From contig JBCHKQ010000001.1 in the NCBI GenBank assembly GCA_039023545.1, positions 372,001-436,000 on the forward strand: a DNA stretch of 64,000 bases, given 5' to 3'. Shown one piece after another: positions 50,511-59,105 of the stretch (its first letter is position 1; each line of letters opens with the position of its first letter). The DNA comes from Spirochaetia bacterium 38H-sp (GTDB lineage: Bacteria > Spirochaetota > Spirochaetia > Winmispirales > Winmispiraceae). Under the pieces are notes generated by a model, which did no database searches, was not told the DNA's origin, and worked only from the letters and a program-made list of their open reading frames with translations. Position numbers and translations under genes: made by a program.

Positions 50511-52273
50511 CTTTCTAATGGTAATTCTATAAAAAATGTTGTTCCTTTTTCCGGTTCCGATTTAAACCATATGTTTCCATTATGGTCAAGAATAATTCTT
50601 TGTACAATAGCCAATCCCAGGCCGGTTCCATGTTTCTTGGTTGTAAAGTATGGCACAAATATTAGTCTCTGCCTTTCCTCTGTTATTCCTTTTCCCTGAT
50701 CGCGTATTGCTATTGTCAGGATTTCTCTATTGTTTTTTACTGATTTTGTAAGATTTATACTTATAATCTGTTTTTTCCCCTCACCAGCATCTATTGCATT
50801 TTGAATTATATTGCTTAAAGCCTGTTTTATCTGTTCTTGGTCTGCTCTTATATTTATTTCCTTTTCATCTGTTTTAAGCTCTATTGTATAAGGGGCATCC
50901 GGGGGAGCATATCCTGCAACAATCTGTCTAAAAACAGCAAGTATATCAAAGTCCCTAAAAACAGGTTCTCGCAATCTGGAAAAGTCCCGGAATTCTGCTA
51001 TAAGCCTTGTGAGCCTTTCTACCTCTCTCAATATTATATTGCTAGAAGACCTGATAATCTCAGACGTCCTATCATCGCAGTTTTCCTCTGCTTTTTTTCT
51101 TATTCTTTCTGTTGCAAGTCTTATTGGTGTTAATGGATTTTTTATCTCATGGGCTAGCTGTTGAGCTATATCCTGCCATGTGGATATTTTTTCCGCATGC
51201 ATTATTTTCTCTCTGTTTGCTTCTATCTCTGCTAGCATTCTGTTAAAGGCCCTTACCAGAAAAGACATATCACTTTTTCTTGTCATGAGTATCCTGTATG
51301 AATAGTCTCCTATAGATATTCTTTCCATACCTTGTTCTATTTGCATGAGAGGTTTAAGAACTTCTTCACTGAGAATAAATCCCAATATAAGAGCGATCAT
51401 GGTAAGTGGAAGAGCAAAGAAACCATAAAATGCTGTAAGGGATAAGATAAAACGATTTTTATAAGTATCAAGAAGTAAAAACTTTTCTCTTGTCTCTGTC
51501 AGATTTTTTGCACTGTTTTCAAACCAATCAGGTATTTCTATGGTGGTTATTGCAAGATATGGCGTATTATCTATGGAAAAAGCCCTTTTTATCCTGAGCA
51601 TGCTTTTCCCATTACTATCCTCTCTGTATACATCCGTTGTACTTTTTTCTTCTCTCTGCGGATTTTCTACTGCCAGGCTTTTGTCCCCTGCTATATAAAA
51701 GGGATTGTTCCCTTTTAATATCTCAAGAGTGGAAACTCTGGAATATATAGAGGTAATAAAAGACCATACATCCTCGGGGGATGTGTCCGCAGTTCTAAGC
51801 TTTTCCATGTAAATTGGACTGTTGTTTATATTACCCAGTATGTTTATCTTATCCGTATAATATTCTATGGCCAGCTTTACTCCTCCAGAGAGTGCCTGGC
51901 TTACTCCCGACTGAAACCAGTTGTTTATAACTTCCCTTATTATGTTTATGGCCATAATTCCCTGGGGAATGCTTCCTATGATTGTTATAAATGAAAAAAA
52001 CAAAATCAGTCTGAGTTTAAAGAAAATTCCGGGTCTTCTGTTTTTTAATTCTGATATGGTCTGGGTTATGTATGCAATTAGGACCAGGATAAGAGCAACA
52101 AGAAAAACAAAGGAGCTTATCAACAGAAACATCCCTGATTTTCCAGTTGAAAGAGGTATTCTGGATAATGCCTGCTGTGCTAATATGATAAGCAGAATCA
52201 GTAAAACAATATAAAATAAAATCAGGCTTATTACGGTTCTTTTTGAAAAAAGGACAGATGGAATTCGCATCAC
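50507..52273 (-). CDS. ntrY: NtrY-like membrane sensor histidine kinase
   Basis: 588 residues. Hydrophobic segments near residues 14-36, 44-70, 88-110 and 283-308 frame a periplasmic sensory region (about 110-280). A HAMP segment follows (LKPLMQIEQGMERISIGDYS). The HisKA H-box is AQQLAHEIKNPLTPIRLATE and the ATPase has NIIQNAIDAGEG, DQGKGI and GTGLGLAIVQRI. No PAS domain is evident, unlike many NtrY proteins. It overlaps ntrX and the DUF4390-like gene by 4 bp each. Signal unknown. Confidence 0.93.
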   Translation of the reverse strand: MMRIPSVLFSKRTVISLILFYIVLLILLIILAQQALSRIPLSTGKSGMFLLISSFVFLVALILVLIAYITQTISELKNRRPGIFFKLRLILFFSFITIIGSIPQGIMAINIIREVINNWFQSGVSQALSGGVKLAIEYYTDKINILGNINNSPIYMEKLRTADTSPEDVWSFITSIYSRVSTLEILKGNNPFYIAGDKSLAVENPQREEKSTTDVYREDSNGKSMLRIKRAFSIDNTPYLAITTIEIPDWFENSAKNLTETREKFLLLDTYKNRFILSLTAFYGFFALPLTMIALILGFILSEEVLKPLMQIEQGMERISIGDYSYRILMTRKSDMSFLVRAFNRMLAEIEANREKIMHAEKISTWQDIAQQLAHEIKNPLTPIRLATERIRKKAEENCDDRTSEIIRSSSNIILREVERLTRLIAEFRDFSRLREPVFRDFDILAVFRQIVAGYAPPDAPYTIELKTDEKEINIRADQEQIKQALSNIIQNAIDAGEGKKQIISINLTKSVKNNREILTIAIRDQGKGITEERQRLIFVPYFTTKKHGTGLGLAIVQRIILDHNGNIWFKSEPEKGTTFFIELPLER

Positions 52274-52779
52274 GGTTCTCCTATAAGCAGAATCTCTGTG
52301 CGATATACAGCTTCTCTCTTTAGTATATCCGGTATGATAGAAAACACCCCCTTGAAATTTATCAGGTCTAGTCTTACTGTGATTTTCAAGTTATTTTCTG
52401 CTACTGTTGCAAGATTGGAAAAACTTAAAAAGTCTAATACTGCTTTTTTTTTGTCTTTATATATCCGGGAAGTTTGACCTGTAATTATTCTGTATTCTTC
52501 GTACATTTCATAATACTTTATGGTTTTTGTGTATGATACGCTTTTTCTTTCTATAGGCAGATTACTGTTTTTTTCTTCCAAAGGTGAAATTCTTATTGAA
52601 ATAGTTGAGGAAAAACCTTTATTGAGATTATCAATAAGAGCGCTTTCTAATTCTTGTGATATTGTTATCCTGATGTTATTTTTTTCTGCCGTAATGCCGA
52701 TTTGTTCATTGCTGTTATTGGTGCTGCATGCTGTAAAAAAGAGTGTAACCATGCATGACAGAACCCATATTTTTTTCAT
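52270..52779 (-). CDS. DUF4390-like lipoprotein
   Basis: 169 residues. The N-terminus MKKIWVLSCMVTLFFTACS has a lipobox-like FTAC, so a lipoprotein is likely. The body has alternating beta strands and a long region of Tyr-rich sequence (TIKYYEMYEEYRIITGQTS). In other bacteria DUF4390 proteins are encoded just upstream of NtrY-type kinases, and the same order is seen here, which is the main support. It overlaps ptsH and ntrY by 4 bp. It may act as the periplasmic partner of the kinase, by inference. Confidence 0.7.
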   Translation of the reverse strand: MKKIWVLSCMVTLFFTACSTNNSNEQIGITAEKNNIRITISQELESALIDNLNKGFSSTISIRISPLEEKNSNLPIERKSVSYTKTIKYYEMYEEYRIITGQTSRIYKDKKKAVLDFLSFSNLATVAENNLKITVRLDLINFKGVFSIIPDILKREAVYRTEILLIGEP

Positions 52780-53042
52780 TCTTCTTCGAATTTTCTTTCG
52801 AAAAGGTCTGCCAGAGCCTCTACTGCTTCCTTCTCGTCTTCTCCCTCTGCAATTATCTTGAGTACTGTATTATAGCCTGCTCCAAGGGTAATTATGCCCA
52901 TTATTGATTTTGCATTGATTTTCTCATCTTCCTTTTGCAGATATATCTGAGAAGAAAACTTACCAGCCGTATTTACTATAAGTGTTGCCGGTCTTGCGTG
53001 TATACCGGCCCTGTTTTTAATTGTAACCTCTTTTTCTACCAT
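52776..53042 (-). CDS. ptsH: HPr phosphocarrier
   Basis: 88 residues. His15 lies in GIHARPAT and the regulatory Ser46 in AKSIMGI, so both phosphorylation sites exist. It is the substrate of the HPr kinase/phosphorylase encoded 14 bp upstream. No EI or EII genes are in the window; in several spirochaetes this cluster acts as a regulatory rather than a sugar-uptake system. Overlaps the DUF4390-like gene by 4 bp. Confidence 0.96.
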   Translation of the reverse strand: MVEKEVTIKNRAGIHARPATLIVNTAGKFSSQIYLQKEDEKINAKSIMGIITLGAGYNTVLKIIAEGEDEKEAVEALADLFERKFEEE

Positions 53043-53056
53043 AGTTTTCCCGTATC

Positions 53057-54037
53057 CTATATGGAATTATTATGAAAGTATATGTTGCGAACATTCTCGC
53101 TTTCAAGCCATCTCATAACCTGTTCGTTAAACTCTCTGGAAGAATGTACTCCCAGTTGTTTTAATCTTTCGTTCATTGCTGCTGTTTCTATGAGAATAGG
53201 AATATTCCTTCCCGGCTTTATGGGTATGTCCACGCAGGGTAGACGCACTCCTAGTATCTCCTTGGTCTTTTTTTGGGCTCCAAGTCTGTCGTATTGCTTA
53301 TTGCTGTCCCAGATTTCCAGATTGACAACAAGTTCTATTCTCTTTTCGTCACGTATAGAACCCACACCGAAAAGGTGTGTTATGTTTATTATTCCCAATC
53401 CGCGTATTTCCATATGGTGCCCTAGCATCTTGTTGGCGCCCATTCCCATAAGATAATTCCCTCCCACACATCTTATTTCTACCGCATCGTCAGCAACTAG
53501 CCTATGTCCGCGTTCTATAAGCTCCAGTGCTGTCTCACTTTTTCCTACTCCGCTTTCTCCTGTAAGAAGTACACCTATACCAAAGACCTCTATGAGTACG
53601 CCATGTACTACCTCTCTGGCTGCAAAGATATCGTTTAAAACGCGCAATATCCTTGCTGTAAAATTGGCAGAAGGAAGGCTTGTTTGTAGTACGGCACATC
53701 CTGCTTCTTCTGCAGCATCCAAAAAATCCTTTGTGGGCATGAGATTGTGGGTGAATATGGCACAGGGAATATCAAAGGTAAAGATTTTCTTTATATTCTC
53801 TGATTTTTTTTCTTTTTCGAGTTTTTTAAGATATGCATGTTCTCCTCTGCCAAATATCTGTATCCTGTTGTAGGCAAAACTCTCAAAAAATCCACTTAGA
53901 GCCAGTCCCGGTCTGTTGACATTGGGCACTTCTATCTTTCTGGCGAGCCCCTTCCTTCCTGCTATGCATTTTAAATCCAGGTCGTTATGCTCCTTAAGTT
54001 CCAGGCTGAGGAGCTCAAGAACAGTAAACTTTTTCAT
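53057..54037 (-). CDS. hprK: HPr kinase/phosphorylase
   Basis: A 326-residue bifunctional enzyme acting on Ser46 of HPr. The N-terminal domain (1-130) is followed by the catalytic domain with Walker A GESGVGKS (160-167), a His before it in VVHGVLIEVFG, the signature LIERGHRLVADDAVEI, and the second conserved stretch MEIRGLGIINI. All catalytic residues are present. It overlaps hpf by 4 bp and is 14 bp from ptsH. Confidence 0.97.
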   Translation of the reverse strand: MKKFTVLELLSLELKEHNDLDLKCIAGRKGLARKIEVPNVNRPGLALSGFFESFAYNRIQIFGRGEHAYLKKLEKEKKSENIKKIFTFDIPCAIFTHNLMPTKDFLDAAEEAGCAVLQTSLPSANFTARILRVLNDIFAAREVVHGVLIEVFGIGVLLTGESGVGKSETALELIERGHRLVADDAVEIRCVGGNYLMGMGANKMLGHHMEIRGLGIINITHLFGVGSIRDEKRIELVVNLEIWDSNKQYDRLGAQKKTKEILGVRLPCVDIPIKPGRNIPILIETAAMNERLKQLGVHSSREFNEQVMRWLESENVRNIYFHNNSI

Positions 54038-54348
54038 ATCTGTTCCGGTTTTTCCTTATGATGATTTTGTATTTTTTGTTTTTCTTTGGAGAGCTTATAA
54101 TCAAGCTTGTCAAAGAGTTTTTCTATGGCTTCTATGAGATCCTTGCCATCTTCTTTTATATGAAAGAGCTCCTTCCAGTGGGTATGAACATTTACCTCTG
54201 CTGTATAAGAACTCTTTTCCTTTGTCAGTGTAATATGAAGGTCTTCTACGATCTTTTCCGCATAGTTTATCTTAGAAAGCTTCTTATCAAGAAATTCCTT
54301 GGTGGGTTCCTTGATGTCAAAATGTACGGATTTGATGTCAGTCTTCAT
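54034..54348 (-). CDS. hpf: Ribosome hibernation-promoting factor (short form)
   Basis: A 104-residue RaiA/HPF-type protein. The pattern TKEFLDKKLSKINYAEKIVEDLHITL and EDGKDLIEAIEKLFDKLDYKL (shown by their beginnings at residues 17 and 66) is typical of the beta-alpha-beta2-alpha ribosome-binding fold. The short length resembles E. coli HPF/YfiA, without the dimerising tail of long HPF. It lies after rpoN, as in many bacteria, and overlaps it by 11 bp. Confidence 0.92.
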   Translation of the reverse strand: MKTDIKSVHFDIKEPTKEFLDKKLSKINYAEKIVEDLHITLTKEKSSYTAEVNVHTHWKELFHIKEDGKDLIEAIEKLFDKLDYKLSKEKQKIQNHHKEKPEQI

Positions 54349-55732
54349 GAATCCTCCTCAAAGATTCCCGTTCAAAGGATGAACGGATATTTAATTCTTT
54401 TCTATATTTTGCAACGGTTCTCCTTGCTATGGAGATACCGCGCTTTTTTAACAGCTCTGCAAGTTTGCTGTCAGATAGACTTTTGCCGCTCTTTTTTACT
54501 TCTTCTTCTATTATGTCCCTGATTATATGTTTTACGGATTCTTTTGAATACCTTGAACCTCCGGAGCCCGAGCCGCTTATGGAGTTGGTAAAAAAGTGCT
54601 TGAGCTCAAAGATTCCCCATTCTGTCTGAACGTACTTGTTGGTGGTTACTCTGGATATAGTTGTCTCGTGCATTTCCACGGTTTCTGCTACATCTTTCAA
54701 TGTAAGAGGCGCAAGATACTGAGGACCGCGTATAAAGAAATCCCTCTGAAACTCGACAATTGCTCTTGCTACCTTAAGAAGGGTGCTGTTTCTATTATAT
54801 ATGCTATTTATGAAAATCTCCGCCTCTCTTACCTTTTCTTTTACAAACTTCTTTACCTCTTTGGAGTCCGAGTTCTTTATGGATGCAAAGAAGTCATTTA
54901 TGCCTAAAACAGGAATTTCCTCATCGTTAATAATAATGACAAGGCTCCCGTTCTCATTTTTTACCTCTAAGTCTGGAATCACATAGTGAGGTTTGCTTGC
55001 TGAGTAAAGAATACCAGGAAAGGGATTGAGTAGCTTTATATAAGTCAGGCATTCCAAAACCTCATCCGTGCCTACTCTCAGCTTTTTTGCTATTTCTTTA
55101 TACTTACCCTTTTCCAGAAGGCTCAGATATTTACCAAGGACATCCTCAAGAATCTCAGGTGCATCGCCCCTTAGTCTTGCCTGTATAATGAGAGATTCTA
55201 CATAATCTTTGGTTGCACAGCCTTGTGGATCTAGCTCTTGTATAATGCCAATAAGCTTTTCTGCAATCTTTTTTTCCTGCTCTGTTTTTACCAGCTTTGA
55301 AGGCTCTTCTATATGAAAACCACGTTCATCCAAGTTGTTGATTATTAGCTCACCTATCTCTATCTCTTTCTCCGACAAGTCCTTTCTCAATCTTAGCTGC
55401 CAGATAAGATGCTCATGAAGGCTTGTCCCTGCGGCAAAGGCTCCTTCCAGAAACATTCTCCTGGAATCCTCTTCAGTATTACTCGAATGGGAAAATCCCG
55501 GATCTGAAGAATCCTCAAAATATTCGTAATTCTCCGGTTGTTCCTTTGCTGCATCCAAAGACAGCTCGCCTTTCTCTTCCTTTATTTCCAGTGCAGGATT
55601 GATTTCCACCTGCTCGTATATCATTTGCCGTAAATCGGCAAGAGGCAGATGCAGTATCTGTATACTCTGCAGAAGCTGAGGGGTGAGTGTAAGTTTTTGT
55701 GTCTGTGTGAGCAGATTTCTCTGTGACTGCAA
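54338..55732 (-). CDS. rpoN: RNA polymerase sigma-54 factor
   Basis: 464 residues. Region I is the Gln/Leu-rich start (LTQTQKLTLTPQLLQSIQIL). The core-binding domain follows, with NLDERGFHIEEP and IQELDPQGCATKD. The DNA-binding domain has the HTH (VAETVEMHETTISRVTTNKY) and the RpoN box (ARRTVAKYR) near residue 438. It is complete and should need AAA+ activators. It is the first gene of a nine-gene minus-strand operon. A full-length repeat element lies just upstream (55819-55959). Confidence 0.97.
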   Translation of the reverse strand: MQSQRNLLTQTQKLTLTPQLLQSIQILHLPLADLRQMIYEQVEINPALEIKEEKGELSLDAAKEQPENYEYFEDSSDPGFSHSSNTEEDSRRMFLEGAFAAGTSLHEHLIWQLRLRKDLSEKEIEIGELIINNLDERGFHIEEPSKLVKTEQEKKIAEKLIGIIQELDPQGCATKDYVESLIIQARLRGDAPEILEDVLGKYLSLLEKGKYKEIAKKLRVGTDEVLECLTYIKLLNPFPGILYSASKPHYVIPDLEVKNENGSLVIIINDEEIPVLGINDFFASIKNSDSKEVKKFVKEKVREAEIFINSIYNRNSTLLKVARAIVEFQRDFFIRGPQYLAPLTLKDVAETVEMHETTISRVTTNKYVQTEWGIFELKHFFTNSISGSGSGGSRYSKESVKHIIRDIIEEEVKKSGKSLSDSKLAELLKKRGISIARRTVAKYRKELNIRSSFERESLRRIHED

Positions 55733-55818
55733 AATATCCTCCTCTTTTATTATCCTTCGCAGGAGGGGGCTTTGTCAACGCGCATTATTGGCCTTATGTG
55801 GATTATGAAAACTGCTAT

Positions 55819-55959
55819 ACCGAACGCAGCGGGATGCTGGGCACCCCGCTGCTGCCTCCGGCGGTATAAAATAGAATAAGATTCCCTGTTGCATGTGCGC
55901 CGCAGGCAGCACAGGATGTATGTTTTTCTATTATTTGGGCTGCATCCTGTGCGTTCGGT
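55819..55959. repeat. Full-length cloverleaf-type intergenic repeat, copy 4 (best preserved)
   Basis: 141 bp from ACCGAACGC to CGTTCGGT. Hairpin 1: GCAGCGGG (55826-55833) with CCCGCTGC (55845-55852). Middle arm: CTGCCTCCGGCG (55852-55863) with CGCCGCAGGCAG (55898-55909), 11 of 12 paired. Hairpin 2: GCACAGGATG (55909-55918) with CATCCTGTGC (55943-55952). Outer stem: TATACCGAACG with CGTTCGGTATA. It separates the methyltransferase stop from rpoN, both minus strand. Confidence 0.9.
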
Positions 55960-55966
55960 ATAAAAA

Positions 55967-57211
55967 TCAGAATATGCTTTTTACCATAAGAAGCTGGACT
56001 CTTATGCCGCCGTTGCTAAAGCGTCCTATCTTGCTTGTGATTATGCCTTCCACCGGTTTTGGGTTGTAGTCCTCAGGAAGGATAAATGCACCTGTGAGTC
56101 CATGGTGTTTTTTTGCCAGGTGTTCTAGTATACGGTCATAAAGTTCTTTTCCCGCTGGTATGCGTTCTCCATATGGCAGATTGCTGAGAAATATGGCTTT
56201 TCTGCGGGTGGGTACAAGGTCGCTTTTTTCTGTGGAGAAGAAATTGGCGCTGTTTATCTCAGAAAAATCCTGTAGTCCTGCACGTGTCAGGTTGGCTTTT
56301 GCTGTTGCTACTGCATCTGAGTCCTTGTCCCTGCCAATAAGTTTTATTTTTGTTGCTGCAAGGCCTCTTGTTTCTATGTTTTGCTTGAGATATTCCCATG
56401 TTTTTTCCTGGTGCCATGGAAGCTTTTCAAAGAGGTTTCTGCGGTTTTTCCCCGGTGCATCCCCGGTTAGTATTATGCCGGCTTCTGCAAGTATTGTTCC
56501 TGAGCCACAAAACGGGTCAAGAAAGAACAGCCTGTCAGGAAGCTCCGGATACATGTCTTCCTCTTTTAAGAGTCTTATGATGCATGATGCTGCAAGGTGT
56601 TCCTTGATGGGAGCGCCTGTATGTTGTGTTCTGTATCCTCTGTGTGCCAAATGTTCGCCTGTTGTATCTATGTATACTTTAGCCGCATTTCTTATGCCTA
56701 TGAGAAGAATACGTTGTACAATCTGAGTCCTATCTTCTGTTGCAAAGCTCAGTCTTATATCGGAGTCTTCCAAAAGAGGTTCAAAACGCTTGGAAATGGC
56801 GTCTCTCAGTGCTCTTTCTGCTTCACCCTCATGACTGACAGGGCTTTTTTCCAGTTGTGTCTGTATACGTATGGGAATAGCCGGATTTATATAAAGCTCC
56901 CATGGTATGTTTACGGCACGCCGAAATATCTGTTCCCTTGCTGTTGCATGGAAACGTCCAGCCATGAGAAACACTCTTGATGCTGTAGAGGAAAAAAGGT
57001 TTATCCTGTAGATATCTTCTATCTTTCCTTCTATTTCAAATCCGCCGTATACCTCCTGTGCCGTATACCCTAAGTTAGTAAGTTCCATATCCAGTTCTTT
57101 GAAAAAAGGCATACTGCCTCTTACGAGAATCTTATGAAGCTTTGCTTTGATGTCTCGCTTTATATGTCTTTCAAAGTTCTTTGATTCTGTATATTGGGGA
57201 AGTTTAAACAT
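55967..57211 (-). CDS. THUMP-domain class I rRNA/tRNA methyltransferase (RlmL/YpsC-type)
   Basis: 414 residues. An N-terminal ferredoxin-like/THUMP part (about 1-150) binds RNA. The methyltransferase has the SAM-binding DPFCGSGTILAEAG and the catalytic NLPYGERI, the N-x-P-Y form of the N2-guanine or N6-adenine group. It matches the N-terminal half of E. coli RlmL, or full-length YpsC. Likely cytoplasmic 23S rRNA N2-guanine methylation, with the exact base unknown. Ends 7 bp before the repeat element. Confidence 0.88.
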   Translation of the reverse strand: MFKLPQYTESKNFERHIKRDIKAKLHKILVRGSMPFFKELDMELTNLGYTAQEVYGGFEIEGKIEDIYRINLFSSTASRVFLMAGRFHATAREQIFRRAVNIPWELYINPAIPIRIQTQLEKSPVSHEGEAERALRDAISKRFEPLLEDSDIRLSFATEDRTQIVQRILLIGIRNAAKVYIDTTGEHLAHRGYRTQHTGAPIKEHLAASCIIRLLKEEDMYPELPDRLFFLDPFCGSGTILAEAGIILTGDAPGKNRRNLFEKLPWHQEKTWEYLKQNIETRGLAATKIKLIGRDKDSDAVATAKANLTRAGLQDFSEINSANFFSTEKSDLVPTRRKAIFLSNLPYGERIPAGKELYDRILEHLAKKHHGLTGAFILPEDYNPKPVEGIITSKIGRFSNGGIRVQLLMVKSIF

Positions 57212-57356
57212 GTTTCTATGCTACATTAAAGAGCATAAAAAAAGAAGTGGCATGATGAAAAAAGCTGTTATATATACAGACAAGTTTTGCTTTTATTATA
57301 TGCTTCTTGTTGCTTTTTCTGTTATGGAGTAAAATTAATATATTGAAGGAGGAAGA

Positions 57357-58004
57357 ATGAGACGTCTTTTTGTGCTGTGTGTGTTCCTAGTTGTTTTTGT
57401 TTTTTCTGGATGCAAGGTTGAGGTTGCCCTTTCTGTAGAAAAGAACACAGCATCGGGCACTGCTATTGTAGACGTAGAGTCTTTTCTTGTCGCTTATTGG
57501 AAAGACCTTTCTGTCAATCCGGATGCTTCTGTATTTGACACCGAACGTCTTGCAGATATAGACAAGCAGTATAAGGCCCTTGATATAACAGGTATTGATA
57601 TTCCTTCTGATAACAGGATTGTTCTAAAATTTGTTATCAATGATTTCTCTCTTCTTACAGAAGAAATTGCAAGGATATCCGGTAAAAAAGCTTTTAGAAT
57701 AGATGGCAATAACTTTGTTGTTGATGCTGACAGGGAACTTGTTTTGTGGTTTCTATCCATGATGCTTGGCGATATTACCACTGCGGAAGGATTTCTTCCT
57801 CCATCCGATATATCAGAGGAAGAATCAGCAGAGTATTTTACCTGGGTTTTTGAAGATTATGCCGCAAGAGATGAAATACTTTCTATGCTTAAGAATACCG
57901 GTCTAAGTCTTGAGTTTTTGGGAAGTAAGAAGAGCGCATGGATACCTTTTATGCCTGTTATATCTGGAAAAAGTAAGACTTATAAAATAGGACTTGCTAG
58001 GTAG
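57357..58004 (+). CDS. Putative lipoprotein of unknown function
   Basis: 215 residues. The N-terminus MRRLFVLCVFLVVFVFSGCK has a strong lipobox (VFSGC), so it should be acylated by Lgt. The mature part has alternating strand and helix regions (TGIDIPSDNRIVLKFVINDF and VDADRELVLWFLSMML). No family recognised. GGAGGA lies upstream of the ATG. It converges with dus, 11 bp apart. Confidence 0.78.
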   Translation: MRRLFVLCVFLVVFVFSGCKVEVALSVEKNTASGTAIVDVESFLVAYWKDLSVNPDASVFDTERLADIDKQYKALDITGIDIPSDNRIVLKFVINDFSLLTEEIARISGKKAFRIDGNNFVVDADRELVLWFLSMMLGDITTAEGFLPPSDISEEESAEYFTWVFEDYAARDEILSMLKNTGLSLEFLGSKKSAWIPFMPVISGKSKTYKIGLAR

Positions 58005-58015
58005 AAAGTTTTTTC

Positions 58016-59014
58016 CTATTTCTCCTCTTTTATTTTTTCCTGAGGGTTTTTTAAAAAGTATTCCAGGAAATGTTTTTCTATTTCTTCTGTTGTGCTGGAG
58101 TTTTTTATTTTTATAAAAAGGTTGTGCCCCCAAAATAGGTTTTTAGTGTAATATAAAAAAAAGCGTTTTATGCGTGAGAGCCAAAACTCAGGAGGCTGGT
58201 ATCTCTTTATTAGTTCTATTGCTTTTATGCCTTCTCCTTCTATGTCCACTGTAAAAGGGGATTTATCTCCGCTCATTCTTTTTCTTGCTAAGGAAAAGAA
58301 CCAAGGGGATTGGATCGCTTTTCTCCCTATCATGATTCCCTCTGGTTTGTATTCCTCTTTTCTGGATAACAGTGTGCTGCAGTCTGTTATATTACCGTTT
58401 GCTATAAGGGGGATGTTTATAAACCTTTTAAGTTCTTTTAGATGTTGCCACCGCGCAGGTCTGTCATGTTTTTCTTTACTTGTTTTGGGATGAATGCTTA
58501 TAAAGTCAATTCCGCTGTTACATATCTTCTGCAGGAACATGGCAAAATCTGACATCTCTTTTTCTGCCGGCAATCTTAATTTGACGGAAAGTGTTTTGTT
58601 TTGTGGCATTGTATTCTTGATTATTCTCAGCATGTACAAGACTTCTTTTTCTCTTGTCAGCCATGCACTGCCTCCGCCTTTTTTTCTTATCTCCGGCGCA
58701 GAGCATCCCATATTGATATCTATTCCGGTTATATCGTATTCTAGCAGTATATCAGCTGCACGTATTATGTCTTCTGTAGTGCTCCCTGTAATCTGAGCTA
58801 TTGTTTTGGAAGGTGTTGGGCCAAAATCCGTGTAATACCTTTCGAATGGGCTGTTTGCCCTGAGTCCCGATGCGCTTATCATCTCCGTAAAAAAGACAGA
58901 ACAGCCTCCCCATCCATGTATTAATTCTCTTATTCCCCTGTGACTTAGCTCTGCCATAGGAGCAAGGATAAGAGGATATTCCTCCCCTGACAATATGTTC
59001 TTTTTTATTTGCAT
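58016..59014 (-). CDS. dus: tRNA-dihydrouridine synthase
   Basis: 332 residues of the Dus FMN-dependent TIM barrel family reducing uridines in the tRNA D loop. ILAPMAELSHRGIRELI is the N-terminal FMN-binding stretch. The catalytic-cysteine segment is DINMGCSAPEIRKKGGGSAW, with Ser in place of the usual Pro after the Cys. SIHPKTS and PLIANGNI are typical barrel motifs. Which uridine is modified is not readable. Divergent from the chemoreceptor gene. Confidence 0.88.
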   Translation of the reverse strand: MQIKKNILSGEEYPLILAPMAELSHRGIRELIHGWGGCSVFFTEMISASGLRANSPFERYYTDFGPTPSKTIAQITGSTTEDIIRAADILLEYDITGIDINMGCSAPEIRKKGGGSAWLTREKEVLYMLRIIKNTMPQNKTLSVKLRLPAEKEMSDFAMFLQKICNSGIDFISIHPKTSKEKHDRPARWQHLKELKRFINIPLIANGNITDCSTLLSRKEEYKPEGIMIGRKAIQSPWFFSLARKRMSGDKSPFTVDIEGEGIKAIELIKRYQPPEFWLSRIKRFFLYYTKNLFWGHNLFIKIKNSSTTEEIEKHFLEYFLKNPQEKIKEEK

Positions 59015-59105
59015 ATTGTATGCCTTTCTAGTAATATGGTTATAAGGGTATATATCCGTATTATGCCTTTTTTGCTCGTATTTTTTCTATAGATGGAGTA
59101 CTGTA

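Noticed and set aside
57247-57270. Second sigma-54 promoter starting TGGCATG
   Set aside because: The -24-like half is present but nothing resembling TTGC lies 12 bp downstream.
57252-57332. 26-codon frame beginning MMKKAVIYTDKF upstream of the lipoprotein gene
   Set aside because: No good ribosome-binding site and no recognisable pattern beyond a hydrophobic end; the AT-rich leader easily makes such frames.
57541-57550. ACCGAACG inside the lipoprotein gene
   Set aside because: Single coding occurrence without adjacent hairpin or partner motif; treated as chance.
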